Assembly: GCA_036495425.1 (NCBI GenBank)
Contig: DASXMW010000220.1
Span: 1-38,464 of the forward strand
Reading direction: 5' to 3'
Length of the DNA: 38,464 nt
Origin: Bog-532 sp036495425
GTDB lineage: Bacteria; Actinomycetota; Actinomycetes; Streptosporangiales; Streptosporangiaceae
Part shown: one piece after another, positions 9,359 through 16,896 of the stretch
Numbering within the stretch: position 1 is the first letter of the stretch
How the letters are laid out: each line of letters opens with the position of its first letter
Notes under the pieces: generated by a model
Told to the model about the DNA's origin: nothing
Seen by the model: only the letters and a program-made list of their open reading frames with translations
Databases searched by the model: none
Position numbers and translations under genes: made by a program

Positions 9359-11341
9359 TCAGCCCGTCCGGAGCATCTCGGCGTCGAGGTACTGGGGCGG
9401 GATGGCGAAGCCGTCGACCAGGGTCTGGGCGTGCGGGCGCAGCTGCTGGCACAGGGTGTTGACCGCGCTGGTCACCGACTTGGCCCGGGTCGGGGTGAGC
9501 CGACCGTGGGCCTGGAACCAGGCCAGGTCGGCCTCGATGGTGGCCAGCACGTACAGGTCGCACACCCGGCTCAGCAGGGCGTGGGCGGCCGGGTCGGGGG
9601 AGCGCTCCAGCCCGGCCAGGAACGCCTCCAGCACGACCCGGTCCACGTGCGCCCGGGCCGCCCGCAGCAGGTGGTCCTGGGCGTCGTTGAACACCGCGAA
9701 CGCGGCCGCCGCCCCGCCTTCACCCGGCGCGTCCGACACGGCCGAGGCGGCCCGGCGCAGCCGGCGGGCCAGGCCGTCGACCATGTGCTGCTCCCGGTCC
9801 TCGAACGCGCGCACCTGCCAGGCCCGGTCGAACAGCACGGTCTCGTCGTCCCGGCCCGGCGCGGCCGCGGTCAGCCGCTCGATGACGCCGCGGGCGGCGG
9901 TCCGCTCGATCAGCGTGCCCGCGAACTTCTCGGCCACGAACCGCGCCGTGGCCAGCGGGCCCAGGTCCGCGAAGTCGCTCTGGTAGTTGGTCAGCAGGCC
10001 CTTGGCCACCAGCTGGAGCAGCACGGTGTTGTCGCCTTCGAACGTGGTGAACACGTCGGTGTCGGCCTTGAGCGTCATCAGCAGGTTGTCAGCCAGGTAG
10101 CCGGCCCCGCCGCACGCTTCCCGGCAGGCCTGCACGGTCGCGGTGGTGTGCCAGGAGGAGACGGCCTTGAGCCCGGCCGCGCGCGACTCCAGCTCCCGCT
10201 GCCGCCGCTCGTCCGGCTGGCTGGCCGCACCCGCCCGGCTCACCTCGTCCAGGGCTCCGGCCAGCTCGTACTGGGCGAAGCTGAGCGCGTAGCTGGTGGC
10301 CAGCGCGGGCAGCAGCTTGCGCTGGTGGGCCCGGTAGTCCAGCAGCGTGACCTCACCGGAGCCGTCCGGCAGCTCGAACTGCTTCCGCTGGTTGCCGTAG
10401 GCCACCGCGATGGCCAGCGCCCGCTTGGCCGCGCTGCCCGCGGTCCCGGCCACGCTGATGCGGCCGCGGATCAGCGTCCCGATCATGGTGAAGAACCGGC
10501 GGCCGTCGCTGGCGATAGGGCTGGTGTAGTGCCCGTCCGTGTCGACGTCGCCGAACCGGTTGAGCAGCGCCTCCCGCGGCACCCGGACGTCGTGGAAGGT
10601 GAGCCGGCCGTTGTCGACGCCGTTCAGGCCGCCCTTGCGCCCGCAGTCGGTGATCTCCACGCCGGGCCTGGGCTGCCCGTCGGCGTCCCGGATCGGGACC
10701 AGCAGGGCGTGCACCCCGTGGCTGGTCCCGCCCACGATGAGCTGGGCGAACACCGCCGCCATCCGGCCGTCCCGGGCCGCGTTGCCGATGTAGTCCTTGC
10801 GCGCCCCGGGGTCCGGGGTGCTGATCACGAACTCCCCGGCGGCCGGGTCGTAGGTCGCGGTGGTGCGCAGGTGCTGGACGTCCGAGCCGTGCCCGGTCTC
10901 GGTCATGGCGAAGCACCCGGGCAGCGACAGGTCGATGATGTCGCGCAGGTACCGCTGATGGTGGCGTTCGGTGCCGAGCAGCTGGACCGCGCCGCCGAAC
11001 AGCCCCCACTGCACGCCCGCCTTGACCATCAGCGACAGGTCGCCGAACCCGAGCATCTCGTGCGCGACCACCGATCCGGCCGGGTCGTCCTGGCCGCCGT
11101 ACTCACGCGCGAAGCCCAGCCGCGCGTGGCCGGTCTTGGCCAGCAGGCGCAGGTCTTCCAGGGTCTGCCGCCGGTACTCCTCGGTGCTGAGGTCCGACCG
11201 GTCCCGCACGTCGGCCGCGGCCAGCTGGGCCCGTACTTCCCGCCGCAGGTCGGCCCAGCGTCCGTCCAGGGCCGCGGTCAGCGCGGCCGGCTGGACCGGG
11301 TCCAGGGTGGTGGAGGGTATGCCCACGATTCCTCCGCTCAT
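9359..11341 (-). CDS. Acyl-CoA oxidase/dehydrogenase-family flavoprotein
   Basis: The 660-residue protein is longer than ordinary acyl-CoA dehydrogenases (about 380) and matches the acyl-CoA oxidase layout. It shows GFAREYGGQDDP near residue 75, the flavin/substrate signature PGCFAMTETGHGSDV around residue 160, RGRISVAGTAGSAAKRALAIA, CREACGGAGYLADN, and Glu435 in TTFEGDNTVLLQ, the position of the catalytic base in acyl-CoA oxidases. It probably oxidises acyl-CoA to the 2-enoyl form, using O2 or an electron acceptor. The ATG at 11341 is used; a GTG at 11326 with GGAGGA just before it is a serious alternative start. A perfect palindrome 12 bp upstream suggests repressor control. Neighbours give no pathway. 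Confidence 0.88.
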   Translation of the reverse strand: MSGGIVGIPSTTLDPVQPAALTAALDGRWADLRREVRAQLAAADVRDRSDLSTEEYRRQTLEDLRLLAKTGHARLGFAREYGGQDDPAGSVVAHEMLGFGDLSLMVKAGVQWGLFGGAVQLLGTERHHQRYLRDIIDLSLPGCFAMTETGHGSDVQHLRTTATYDPAAGEFVISTPDPGARKDYIGNAARDGRMAAVFAQLIVGGTSHGVHALLVPIRDADGQPRPGVEITDCGRKGGLNGVDNGRLTFHDVRVPREALLNRFGDVDTDGHYTSPIASDGRRFFTMIGTLIRGRISVAGTAGSAAKRALAIAVAYGNQRKQFELPDGSGEVTLLDYRAHQRKLLPALATSYALSFAQYELAGALDEVSRAGAASQPDERRQRELESRAAGLKAVSSWHTTATVQACREACGGAGYLADNLLMTLKADTDVFTTFEGDNTVLLQLVAKGLLTNYQSDFADLGPLATARFVAEKFAGTLIERTAARGVIERLTAAAPGRDDETVLFDRAWQVRAFEDREQHMVDGLARRLRRAASAVSDAPGEGGAAAAFAVFNDAQDHLLRAARAHVDRVVLEAFLAGLERSPDPAAHALLSRVCDLYVLATIEADLAWFQAHGRLTPTRAKSVTSAVNTLCQQLRPHAQTLVDGFAIPPQYLDAEMLRTG

Positions 11342-11352
11342 CGGTCCGTCTT

Positions 11353-11371
11353 GTTACTCAAGAGTAACATA
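11353..11371 (-). promoter_or_regulatory. Palindromic operator and -10 of the acyl-CoA oxidase gene
   Basis: GTTACTC (11353-11359) and GAGTAAC (11362-11368) are perfect 7-bp inverted repeats with an AA spacer, 12 bp upstream of the ATG. On the minus strand TATGTT (11371-11366) overlaps the outer edge and looks like a -10. A repressor bound here would cover the start point, as TetR/FadR-type fatty-acid regulators do. No regulator gene is adjacent, so control would be in trans. Confidence 0.55.
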
Positions 11372-11410
11372 CCAACCGAACCGCATTCGGGAGGGAACGA
11401 GCGCGGGCCG

Positions 11411-11451
11411 GAACGCGACCTACGCGGGGCTGGCCTGCGTAGGTCGCGTTC
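11411..11451 (-). terminator. Perfect 15-bp inverted repeat after the 11476-12135 gene
   Basis: GAACGCGACCTACGC (11411-11425) and GCGTAGGTCGCGTTC (11437-11451) pair perfectly around an 11-nt loop. The repeat begins 25 bp beyond the stop of the upstream minus-strand gene and lies ahead of the acyl-CoA oxidase promoter, as expected for a terminator separating the two. No T-run follows. A dimer-binding site is the alternative. Confidence 0.6.
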
Positions 11452-11475
11452 GCCCCCGGATCAGGCCGTCGGCCC

Positions 11476-12135
11476 TCAGCTGGCCAGGGCCTCGTCCTCG
11501 TCGGCGACGAAGTCCTCGTCGCGCTCGCTGGTCAGTTCCTTGATCGGCAGCGCGTCCTGCTCGCCGAGCTGCTCGCGGGCCAGGCCGGCCAGGCCGTACC
11601 GCTCCACGTGGTCGGGGTCGGCCAGGCTGATCGTGCGCAGCCCCTGGCTGACCAGCCGGTCGTTGATCTCGTCGAAGTGCTCCTGCACCAGCTGCTTCTC
11701 GGTGTCGGTCATCTTGCCCTTGTGCGGCTCGCCCGCGTGCTCCAGTGAGGCGTAGTTGACCTTGCTGGCCCCGCTGCCGGCGCTGCTGGCCCGGCTGCCG
11801 CGGCTGCTGGTCACGGACGCGGTCCGGGACGACTTGCGGGCCGGGCGCGCGGTGATCAGCAGCTCGCTCATGGCCGTGTCGGTGGCCATCGCGTCGAATC
11901 CGGCCAGATCCACCGTGACCCGGCGCGGCTCCTCCTCGCCCGGCAGGTGCAGCTCGACCACGGCCACCCGCACGGCCGACTTCTCGATGGCCTCGGCCTC
12001 GTCGAGCAGCGCCTCGAACTCGACCGGGCTGTCTCCCAGCTCGGGGTGCTCGAGCACGACCACCCGTGTGAGCGTGTCTTCCTCGGTGATGAGTTGTCCG
12101 CTCAGGTCGCTGAATCGGACGGTCTTCTGGCCCAC
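11476..12135 (-). CDS. Unrecognised two-part acidic protein with Ser/Arg linker
   Basis: The protein is 219 residues from a GTG at 12135, chosen because GGAGGAG lies 6-7 nt upstream; translation further upstream is low-quality sequence. It opens VGQKTVRFSDLSGQLI, followed by an acidic alpha/beta region (residues 1-100). Then comes a Ser/Gly/Arg-rich linker (KSSRTASVTSSRGSRASSAG) and a second helical region with VNYASLEHAGEPHKGKMTD, EHFDEINDRLVSQGLRTI and VERYGLAGLA. The tail is acidic. The division into an N-terminal domain, basic flexible linker and small helical C-terminal domain recalls some nucleoid or DNA-associated actinobacterial proteins, but I cannot place it. It is transcribed alone, with LexA-box-like dyads upstream and a strong inverted repeat downstream. 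Confidence 0.7.
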   Translation of the reverse strand: MGQKTVRFSDLSGQLITEEDTLTRVVVLEHPELGDSPVEFEALLDEAEAIEKSAVRVAVVELHLPGEEEPRRVTVDLAGFDAMATDTAMSELLITARPARKSSRTASVTSSRGSRASSAGSGASKVNYASLEHAGEPHKGKMTDTEKQLVQEHFDEINDRLVSQGLRTISLADPDHVERYGLAGLAREQLGEQDALPIKELTSERDEDFVADEDEALAS

Positions 12136-12228
12136 GATCGGCTCCTCCTGGTCTGGCTGGCCCAACCTGGCTGACACGGCCGGCCGGCTCAGTGGCCGGC
12201 CCCATGCCGGCTGGCACGGCGTGGCGTG

Positions 12229-12297
12229 TCGTTCAAACGTTCGATGAGTGATCCCCACCCTGCCCGAGTCGGCCAGGAGTGTCAAACATCTGTTCGA
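12229..12297. promoter_or_regulatory. Two LexA/SOS-box-like dyads in the gap 12136-12469
   Basis: TCAAACATCTGTTCGA at 12282-12297 matches the actinobacterial SOS box TCGAACRNRTGTTCGA at 14 of 16 positions. TCGTTCAAACGTTCGA at 12229-12244 read on the minus strand (TCGAACGTTTGAACGA) matches at 13. They lie 94-162 bp upstream of the GTG at 12135. The remaining 334-bp gap holds no ORF; near 12413-12454 the motif ATCCTG recurs three times before the lipoprotein gene. Confidence 0.3.
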
Positions 12298-12469
12298 GCG
12301 TGGCGGGCCCGGTTTTGCGGACGGGGAGAAGGAGATCTTACCGATCGTAATCACGAGTCACATCAGGTAGCCAAGAATGGTCACTGAGAGTCGCCGGACT
12401 TGACGGATCCTGTTATATCGGCATCCTGGTAGCAGCTCTGCTCATGCGGGCATCCTGAGGGGGGATCCC

Positions 12470-12859
12470 ATGAACGTCGCCTGCTTTTCGCCTGCCCGGA
12501 ATCGGCCGTCTCCGCGCAGGCGGCGGCGCTGGCGCCGGTCCGGACCGGGCCGGCGCACCGGTCTGGCCGCCCGCGCCCTGGCGGTCTTAGTCACCGGCCT
12601 GGCTCCCCTGGGGGTGCTCGGCTGCGGCGCCGGCCAGCCGGGGTCGGTGGCCAGGGGCTGCCGGGATCTGGCCGCGTCCCAGGGCTCGGCGGGCGGCGAC
12701 ATCTGGGCTGAGGTGGCGGCCGACGCGCACGGCACCCCGCTCGGCCGGGACGCCTCCGACCTGGAGAAGCTGACCGTGGTCCGGGCCAGCACCCCCGCCT
12801 ACCGGACCGACCTGCGCAAGATCATCGCCCTGTGCGGCCGGGCCGGCATCACGGTGTGA
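12470..12859 (+). CDS. Small putative lipoprotein, function unknown
   Basis: The 129-residue protein has a long, very basic N-terminus (SPRRRRRWRRSGPGRR), a hydrophobic stretch LAARALAVLVTGLAPLGVLG and a lipobox-like VLGC with Cys52, suggesting export and lipid attachment. The mature part (about 77 residues) contains two more cysteines, CRDLAAS and IALCGRAGI, which could form a disulfide. The ATG at 12470 is preceded by GAGGGGGG with about 7 nt spacing. The 52-residue leader is unusually long, so a later start is possible, but no better candidate is seen. It is convergent with the YdeI-like gene and overlaps its end by 11 bp. I do not recognise the mature domain. Confidence 0.6.
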   Translation: MNVACFSPARNRPSPRRRRRWRRSGPGRRTGLAARALAVLVTGLAPLGVLGCGAGQPGSVARGCRDLAASQGSAGGDIWAEVAADAHGTPLGRDASDLEKLTVVRASTPAYRTDLRKIIALCGRAGITV

Positions 12860-13286
12860 GTTCGGTGACCATCTTGCCGATCCGCCGCTGCCGGGTCTCG
12901 GGCGTCTTGGCGTCCTCGACCGAGCCGATCCAGCGCGACTGGTTGCTGTAGGACAGCTTCCCGAACGCCGCCTGGGCGGCCGGCGCCGCCGCCAGGGCCG
13001 CGGCCACATCGTCGGGCACGCTCACCTCGCGCGGCGCGGTGTCCAGTTCCACGTCCACCTCGACCTCGTCGCCCGCGCCGATCTTGGCCCTGTCCCGGAT
13101 CTGGGCGCTGACCGGCAGCATCGAACGCCCGCCCATCGAGCCCACGCTGCTGCGATAGCTGAACCCGTTGATGGTGACCACCACCTTGGGCCGCTTCCCG
13201 CCCCCGAGCCCGGTCACGATCTGGTCCGGCACCGGGATCCCGGTCGCCGTCTTCCCGTTCAGCTCCACCACCGCACGGAACTTCAT
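12849..13286 (-). CDS. DUF1905/YdeI-OmpD-associated-type protein
   Basis: The product is 145 residues from the ATG at 13286 (MKFRAVVELNGKTATGIPVP), preceded by GGGGGGA; an upstream extension to 13340 looks non-coding. The N-terminal 90 residues form a small beta-rich DUF1905-like domain (VVTINGFSYRSSVGSMGGR, VSAQIRDRAKIGAGDEV). The C-terminal part carries the YdeI/OmpD-associated pattern AAFGKLSYSNQSRWIGSVEDAKTPETRQRRIGKMV (here as FGKLSYSNQSRWIG and AKTPETRQRRIGKMV). The molecular role of this two-domain family is not established; related proteins have been linked to bacteriocin or peptide resistance. It is a single-gene unit divergent from the ABC exporter. Confidence 0.82.
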   Translation of the reverse strand: MKFRAVVELNGKTATGIPVPDQIVTGLGGGKRPKVVVTINGFSYRSSVGSMGGRSMLPVSAQIRDRAKIGAGDEVEVDVELDTAPREVSVPDDVAAALAAAPAAQAAFGKLSYSNQSRWIGSVEDAKTPETRQRRIGKMVTELTP

Positions 13287-13443
13287 CGCCGTCCCCCCAC
13301 CCGGCCCCGGGCACACCGCGGCCACACGTCCATTCGTCAACGAGCCAGGTCACAGACTCTACGGGCTGAATAGCAGAAAAACCTGTCGCGATGAGGGCCC
13401 CGTGTCATGCAGCATGGCCAGGCTGCCGACTCGGAATGGGGGA

Positions 13444-15276
13444 ATGACGGTGGCGGAAAATACTCGTGACTCACCGATCCGGAAACGGGCGGTCTTTCTC
13501 GCGCTGCGCCTTTACGGTGGCCAGCTGGCCCGCCTCTGGCGTTTCACGGTGCCGGGGATGCTGCTGCCCGCGCTGGGAAACACCTGCATCTTCTATATCG
13601 CGCCGCTGATTGTCGCGCAGCTGGTCGGCCGGCTGGTCGGGCACGGTTCGTTCGGCCTCGGCACGGCCATGACCTATCTGATCGCCTTTGCCGGCGTGCT
13701 CCTGTTCGCCGAAATCCTGTGGCGGTTCGGCATTCACTGCCTGAACCGTGTCGATGGCCGCGGCATCGAGAACCTCTACGTGCTCGGCATGGACGAATTG
13801 CTGGCCAAGGACCCGGCCTTCTTCCACGACAACTTCGCGGGCTCGCTGACCAAGCGGGTGCTGAGCTTCGCGTCGCGCTTCGAAGACTTCACCGACAACC
13901 TGGTCTTCAACATCGTGGCCAGCCTGGTGCCGCTGGTGTTCGCCTCGGTGGTGCTGTGGCGCTTCGACCCGCTGCTGGTCGCCGGGCTGGTCGGCCTGAT
14001 CGTCATCACCGGCGTCGGCACCGCGCCGCTGATCCGCCGCCGGCAGCGGCTGGTCGACCGGCGCGAGGAAGCCATCGCCCGCGTGTCCGGGCACGTGGCC
14101 GACAGCCTGATGAACATGGACACCATCCGCGCCTTCGCGGCCGAGGACCGCGAGGCCGCCGAGCACCGGTCCCGCGTGGCCGACCAGCGGCAGAAGTCGC
14201 TGCTGTCCTGGGACTACAGCAATCTGCGCATCGACGCGCTGGTCGCGCCGATGTCCGTGCTGACCAACGTGCTCGGTCTGGTGCTGGCCGTCGCCCTCGG
14301 CGGGGGCAGGCACGGCGTGGAAGCGATCATCGTGGCCTTCACCTACTACTCGAACGCGACGCAGATCATGTTCGAGTTCAACCAGATCTACCGCTCCATG
14401 GAGAGCTCGCTGACCGAGGCCGCGCAGTTCACCGAGCTGCTGCTGACCCCGCCGACCGTGGTCGACCCGGTCGCGCCCGAGCCGCTGCGGCCGACCGCCA
14501 GCGACGTCCGCTTCGAGCACGTGACGTTCGCGCACGCGGGCGCGCGGCCGTTGTTCACCGGTCTCGATCTCGACGTGCCCAGCGGGACCAGGCTCGGCCT
14601 GGTCGGCCGGTCCGGTGGCGGCAAGAGCACGCTGCTGCGCCTGCTGCTGCGGATGATGGACATCGACGCGGGCCGGATCCTGATCGGCGGCCAGGACATC
14701 AGCAAGCTGCGGCAGGCCGACCTCCGCAGCCTGATCTCGTACGTGCCCCAGGCCCCGGCGATGTTCCACCGGACGCTGCGCGAAAACATCGCGTTCGCCC
14801 GCCCTGACGCGACCGAGGCCGAGATCCGCCGGGCCGCCGAGGCCGCCTACGTGACCGAGTTCGCCGACGATCTGCCCGACGGCTTCGCCACCATGGTCGG
14901 CGAGCGGGGCGTGAAGCTGTCCGGCGGCCAGCAGCAGCGGGTCGCGCTGGCCCGTGCGATCCTGCGCGACGCGCCGATCCTGCTGCTCGACGAGGCCACC
15001 AGCGCGCTGGACTCGGAAAGCGAGATCCTGGTCCAGCAGGCGCTGTGGCAGCTCATGGACGACCGCACCGCCCTCGTGGTCGCCCACCGCCTGAGCACCG
15101 TGGCCCGCATGGACCACCTGGTCGTCCTGGACCACGGCCACATCGTCGAGCAGGGCCGCCACGAGGACCTGCTCGCCCTCGACGGCACCTACGCCCGCCT
15201 CTGGGCCCACCAGTCCGGCGGCTTCCTGGAAGGCGACCCCCTGGCCGCCCTGGCCCGCCAAGACCTCACGACCTAG
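13444..15276 (+). CDS. ABC transporter, fused permease-ATPase (exporter type)
   Basis: The 610-residue protein has an N-terminal six-helix ABC-exporter membrane domain (about residues 20-320, with LPALGNTCIFYIAPLIVAQL and FNIVASLVPLVFASVVLW) followed by an ATPase. The ATPase shows Walker A GRSGGGKST (about residue 387), Q-loop SYVPQAPAMF, signature LSGGQQQR (about 492), Walker B ILLLDEATSALD (about 512) and H-loop VVAHRLSTV. One chain with both domains works as a homodimer or with a partner; none is adjacent. The ATG at 13444 lies directly after GGGGGA, a poor spacing; an ATG at 13414 is an alternative start. The substrate cannot be predicted. Bases 13380-13560 are somewhat less GC-rich than the rest of the gene. 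Confidence 0.92.
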   Translation: MTVAENTRDSPIRKRAVFLALRLYGGQLARLWRFTVPGMLLPALGNTCIFYIAPLIVAQLVGRLVGHGSFGLGTAMTYLIAFAGVLLFAEILWRFGIHCLNRVDGRGIENLYVLGMDELLAKDPAFFHDNFAGSLTKRVLSFASRFEDFTDNLVFNIVASLVPLVFASVVLWRFDPLLVAGLVGLIVITGVGTAPLIRRRQRLVDRREEAIARVSGHVADSLMNMDTIRAFAAEDREAAEHRSRVADQRQKSLLSWDYSNLRIDALVAPMSVLTNVLGLVLAVALGGGRHGVEAIIVAFTYYSNATQIMFEFNQIYRSMESSLTEAAQFTELLLTPPTVVDPVAPEPLRPTASDVRFEHVTFAHAGARPLFTGLDLDVPSGTRLGLVGRSGGGKSTLLRLLLRMMDIDAGRILIGGQDISKLRQADLRSLISYVPQAPAMFHRTLRENIAFARPDATEAEIRRAAEAAYVTEFADDLPDGFATMVGERGVKLSGGQQQRVALARAILRDAPILLLDEATSALDSESEILVQQALWQLMDDRTALVVAHRLSTVARMDHLVVLDHGHIVEQGRHEDLLALDGTYARLWAHQSGGFLEGDPLAALARQDLTT

Positions 15277-15301
15277 CCCAGTTTCTCGCTACCGTTCAGG
15301 C

Positions 15302-16120
15302 CTAGCCGGTCGCCGGCACCTCGCGCCGCCGCGCCACCTGCAGCACCGTGCCCCAGTGCCGCCGCAACCTGCCGTCCGGCCGCTCGCTCAGCCGTTCCCG
15401 AATCACCGAGAACAGCCGGTCCCGCTGCCAGCCGGCCATGGCGATGTGGCCGGAGAACGTGTTCAGCAGGGCGATGTACTGCTCGGCGGTGTACCGGACC
15501 TCCCAGTCGAACTGCCGGACCTGCACCACGTCGAACAGCCCGCTGGCCTCGATGTCGCCGGTCAGGGTCGGCAGTTCGCCGGGGCGCGGCTGCACCACGT
15601 CCTCCGGTTTGCTCTCACCGATCTCGTCGTACACGGTCTGCAATTCGTCGAAGATCGGGTCGCCGCCGTCCGGGAAGACGTGCGCCGCCGACCAGAAGGC
15701 CAGGTGCCCGCCGGGCCGCAGCGCCGCCCAGGCCCGCTGGTAGCGGACGGCCGGGTCGATCCAGTGCCAGGCCGTGGCCGCGAACACCAGGCCGAACCGC
15801 TCCCCGCCCGGCGGCCGCCACGACTCGAACGTCCCCTCCACCACCGACACGTCGTAGCCGGCCAGGTTGGCTCGGGCGGCCCGGGCCAGGTCGGCGCCCA
15901 GCTCGATGCAGGTGATCGCGAAACCGCGCCGGGCCAGCGGCAGCGTGCCCTTGCCGGTGGCGCAGCCGATCTCCAGGATGCGGTCGCCGGGCGGCAACGC
16001 GGTCACCGCGAGCAGGTCTTCGTACAGCTCGGCCGGGTACTCGGGCCGCGCCGACTGGTACGACGTGGCCGCCTCGTCGAACGTCTGCCGCAGCCGTTCC
16101 CGCTCCACCTCGTCGCTCAC
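15302..16120 (-). CDS. SAM-dependent class I methyltransferase
   Basis: The 272-residue protein has motif I ILEIGCATGKGTLPLARRG, acidic loop CIELGADLARAAR, motif IV-like GLVFAATAWHWIDP and post-motif LRPGGHLAFWSAAHVFP, the layout of UbiE/Methyltransf_11-25 type small-molecule methyltransferases. AWHWIDP is common in actinobacterial members. The GTG at 16120 begins 5 nt after the stop of the membrane-protein gene, so it is the third gene of the TetR operon; in-frame sequence further upstream overlaps that gene and is rejected. The substrate is unknown. Its 3' end faces the ABC exporter across 25 bp. Confidence 0.9.
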   Translation of the reverse strand: MSDEVERERLRQTFDEAATSYQSARPEYPAELYEDLLAVTALPPGDRILEIGCATGKGTLPLARRGFAITCIELGADLARAARANLAGYDVSVVEGTFESWRPPGGERFGLVFAATAWHWIDPAVRYQRAWAALRPGGHLAFWSAAHVFPDGGDPIFDELQTVYDEIGESKPEDVVQPRPGELPTLTGDIEASGLFDVVQVRQFDWEVRYTAEQYIALLNTFSGHIAMAGWQRDRLFSVIRERLSERPDGRLRRHWGTVLQVARRREVPATG

Positions 16121-16125
16121 TCGCC

Positions 16126-16896
16126 TCAGCGTGGCATGGTGCCCCCGGGACGCCAACCGCTTATCGGCGCGCCCAGCAACCGGTACAGCCCGGCCCGGTG
16201 GTAGTACACGTTGGTCACCACCTGGATCACGACGAACGTCACCGGCCACAGCGCGCCGCCCAGCCCCGGCACCACCGAGACCGGCAGCGTGTAGGACATC
16301 AGCACCCGGATCACGGCGTCGATCAGCAGGCCCGCGCCCCAGATGATCGTGCTGACCCGCCAGATTTTCTCGAAGGCTGGTTCCCTGGCCCACAGGTCAT
16401 CCCAGGCGGCCGGCCCGAACACGCGTCTGCCCTCCATCAGCGGCCGGGCCAGCGCGAACGCCGCGGGCCGCCGGGCCCACCCGGACCGCAGGGTGGCCAG
16501 GAACCACAGTCCCCACAGGGCGGTGATGAACCCGTCCCGGGCCAGCAGGAACCGCGGGCTGTCGGTGATCAGCGAGAGCGCGATGGTGGCCAGCACGCTG
16601 ACCACCACGACCCCGCCCACGCCGTCCAGCCGCCGCCGCTTGATCAGCTGGATGACGACGCCGGCCGCGGGCACGATGGCCCCGGCCCCCAGCGCCACCA
16701 GGTTGGACAGGCCCGCGCTCCGCAGCCCGTAGTAGAGGCCGATCGGCGCCCCGACGTCCAGCACCAGCAGGGCCAGCTGCCGCTTCAGGCTGGCCGCCGG
16801 CGGAGCCGGAGCTGAAACCGGAGCCGGAGCTGGAACCGGAGCCGGAGTCACGGCCGGCGCGGGCGCGGGAGCCGTCTCGGGGCTCGGCCCGGTCAC
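16126..16896 (-). CDS. VC0807-like membrane protein with Pro/Ala-rich tail
   Basis: The 256-residue protein has a disordered N-terminal tail of about 35 residues made of Ala-Pro repeats (APAPVPAPAPVSAPAP). About six hydrophobic segments follow, including LALLVLDVGAPIGLYYGLRS, FITALWGLWFLATL and ALWPVTFVVIQVVTNVYYH. The pattern LLxxDVxxPxxLYYxLR with a second half containing FxxxWRVSTIIWGxGLLxDA is that of the VC0807 family, commonly encoded next to TetR regulators; its function is unknown. The GTG start overlaps the tetR stop (GTGA, 16896-16893), and the methyltransferase follows after 5 nt. Co-regulation by the TetR protein is very likely. Confidence 0.8.
   Translation of the reverse strand: MTGPSPETAPAPAPAVTPAPVPAPAPVSAPAPPAASLKRQLALLVLDVGAPIGLYYGLRSAGLSNLVALGAGAIVPAAGVVIQLIKRRRLDGVGGVVVVSVLATIALSLITDSPRFLLARDGFITALWGLWFLATLRSGWARRPAAFALARPLMEGRRVFGPAAWDDLWAREPAFEKIWRVSTIIWGAGLLIDAVIRVLMSYTLPVSVVPGLGGALWPVTFVVIQVVTNVYYHRAGLYRLLGAPISGWRPGGTMPR
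16802..16847. repeat. 18-bp tandem repeat in the membrane-protein gene
   Basis: GGAGCCGGAGCTGAAACC (16802-16819), GGAGCCGGAGCTGGAACC (16820-16837) and a partial GGAGCCGGAG (16838-16847) give 2.6 tandem units. The unit is a multiple of three and, read on the coding strand, encodes six-residue Ala-Pro-Val/Ser blocks of the N-terminal tail, so copy number can change without breaking the frame. Confidence 0.8.

Noticed and set aside
8990..11755. Plus-strand ORF of 921 codons opposite the acyl-CoA oxidase gene
   Set aside because: It is a mirror of the third-position GC bias of the real minus-strand gene: low-complexity, Arg/Gly/Gln-rich, no domain. The minus-strand reading has full oxidase motifs.
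13168..13443. Extension of the ABC exporter upstream of 13444
   Set aside because: The sequence runs antisense through the YdeI-like gene, contains no exporter-like residues and has no start with a ribosome-binding site better than 13414 or 13444.
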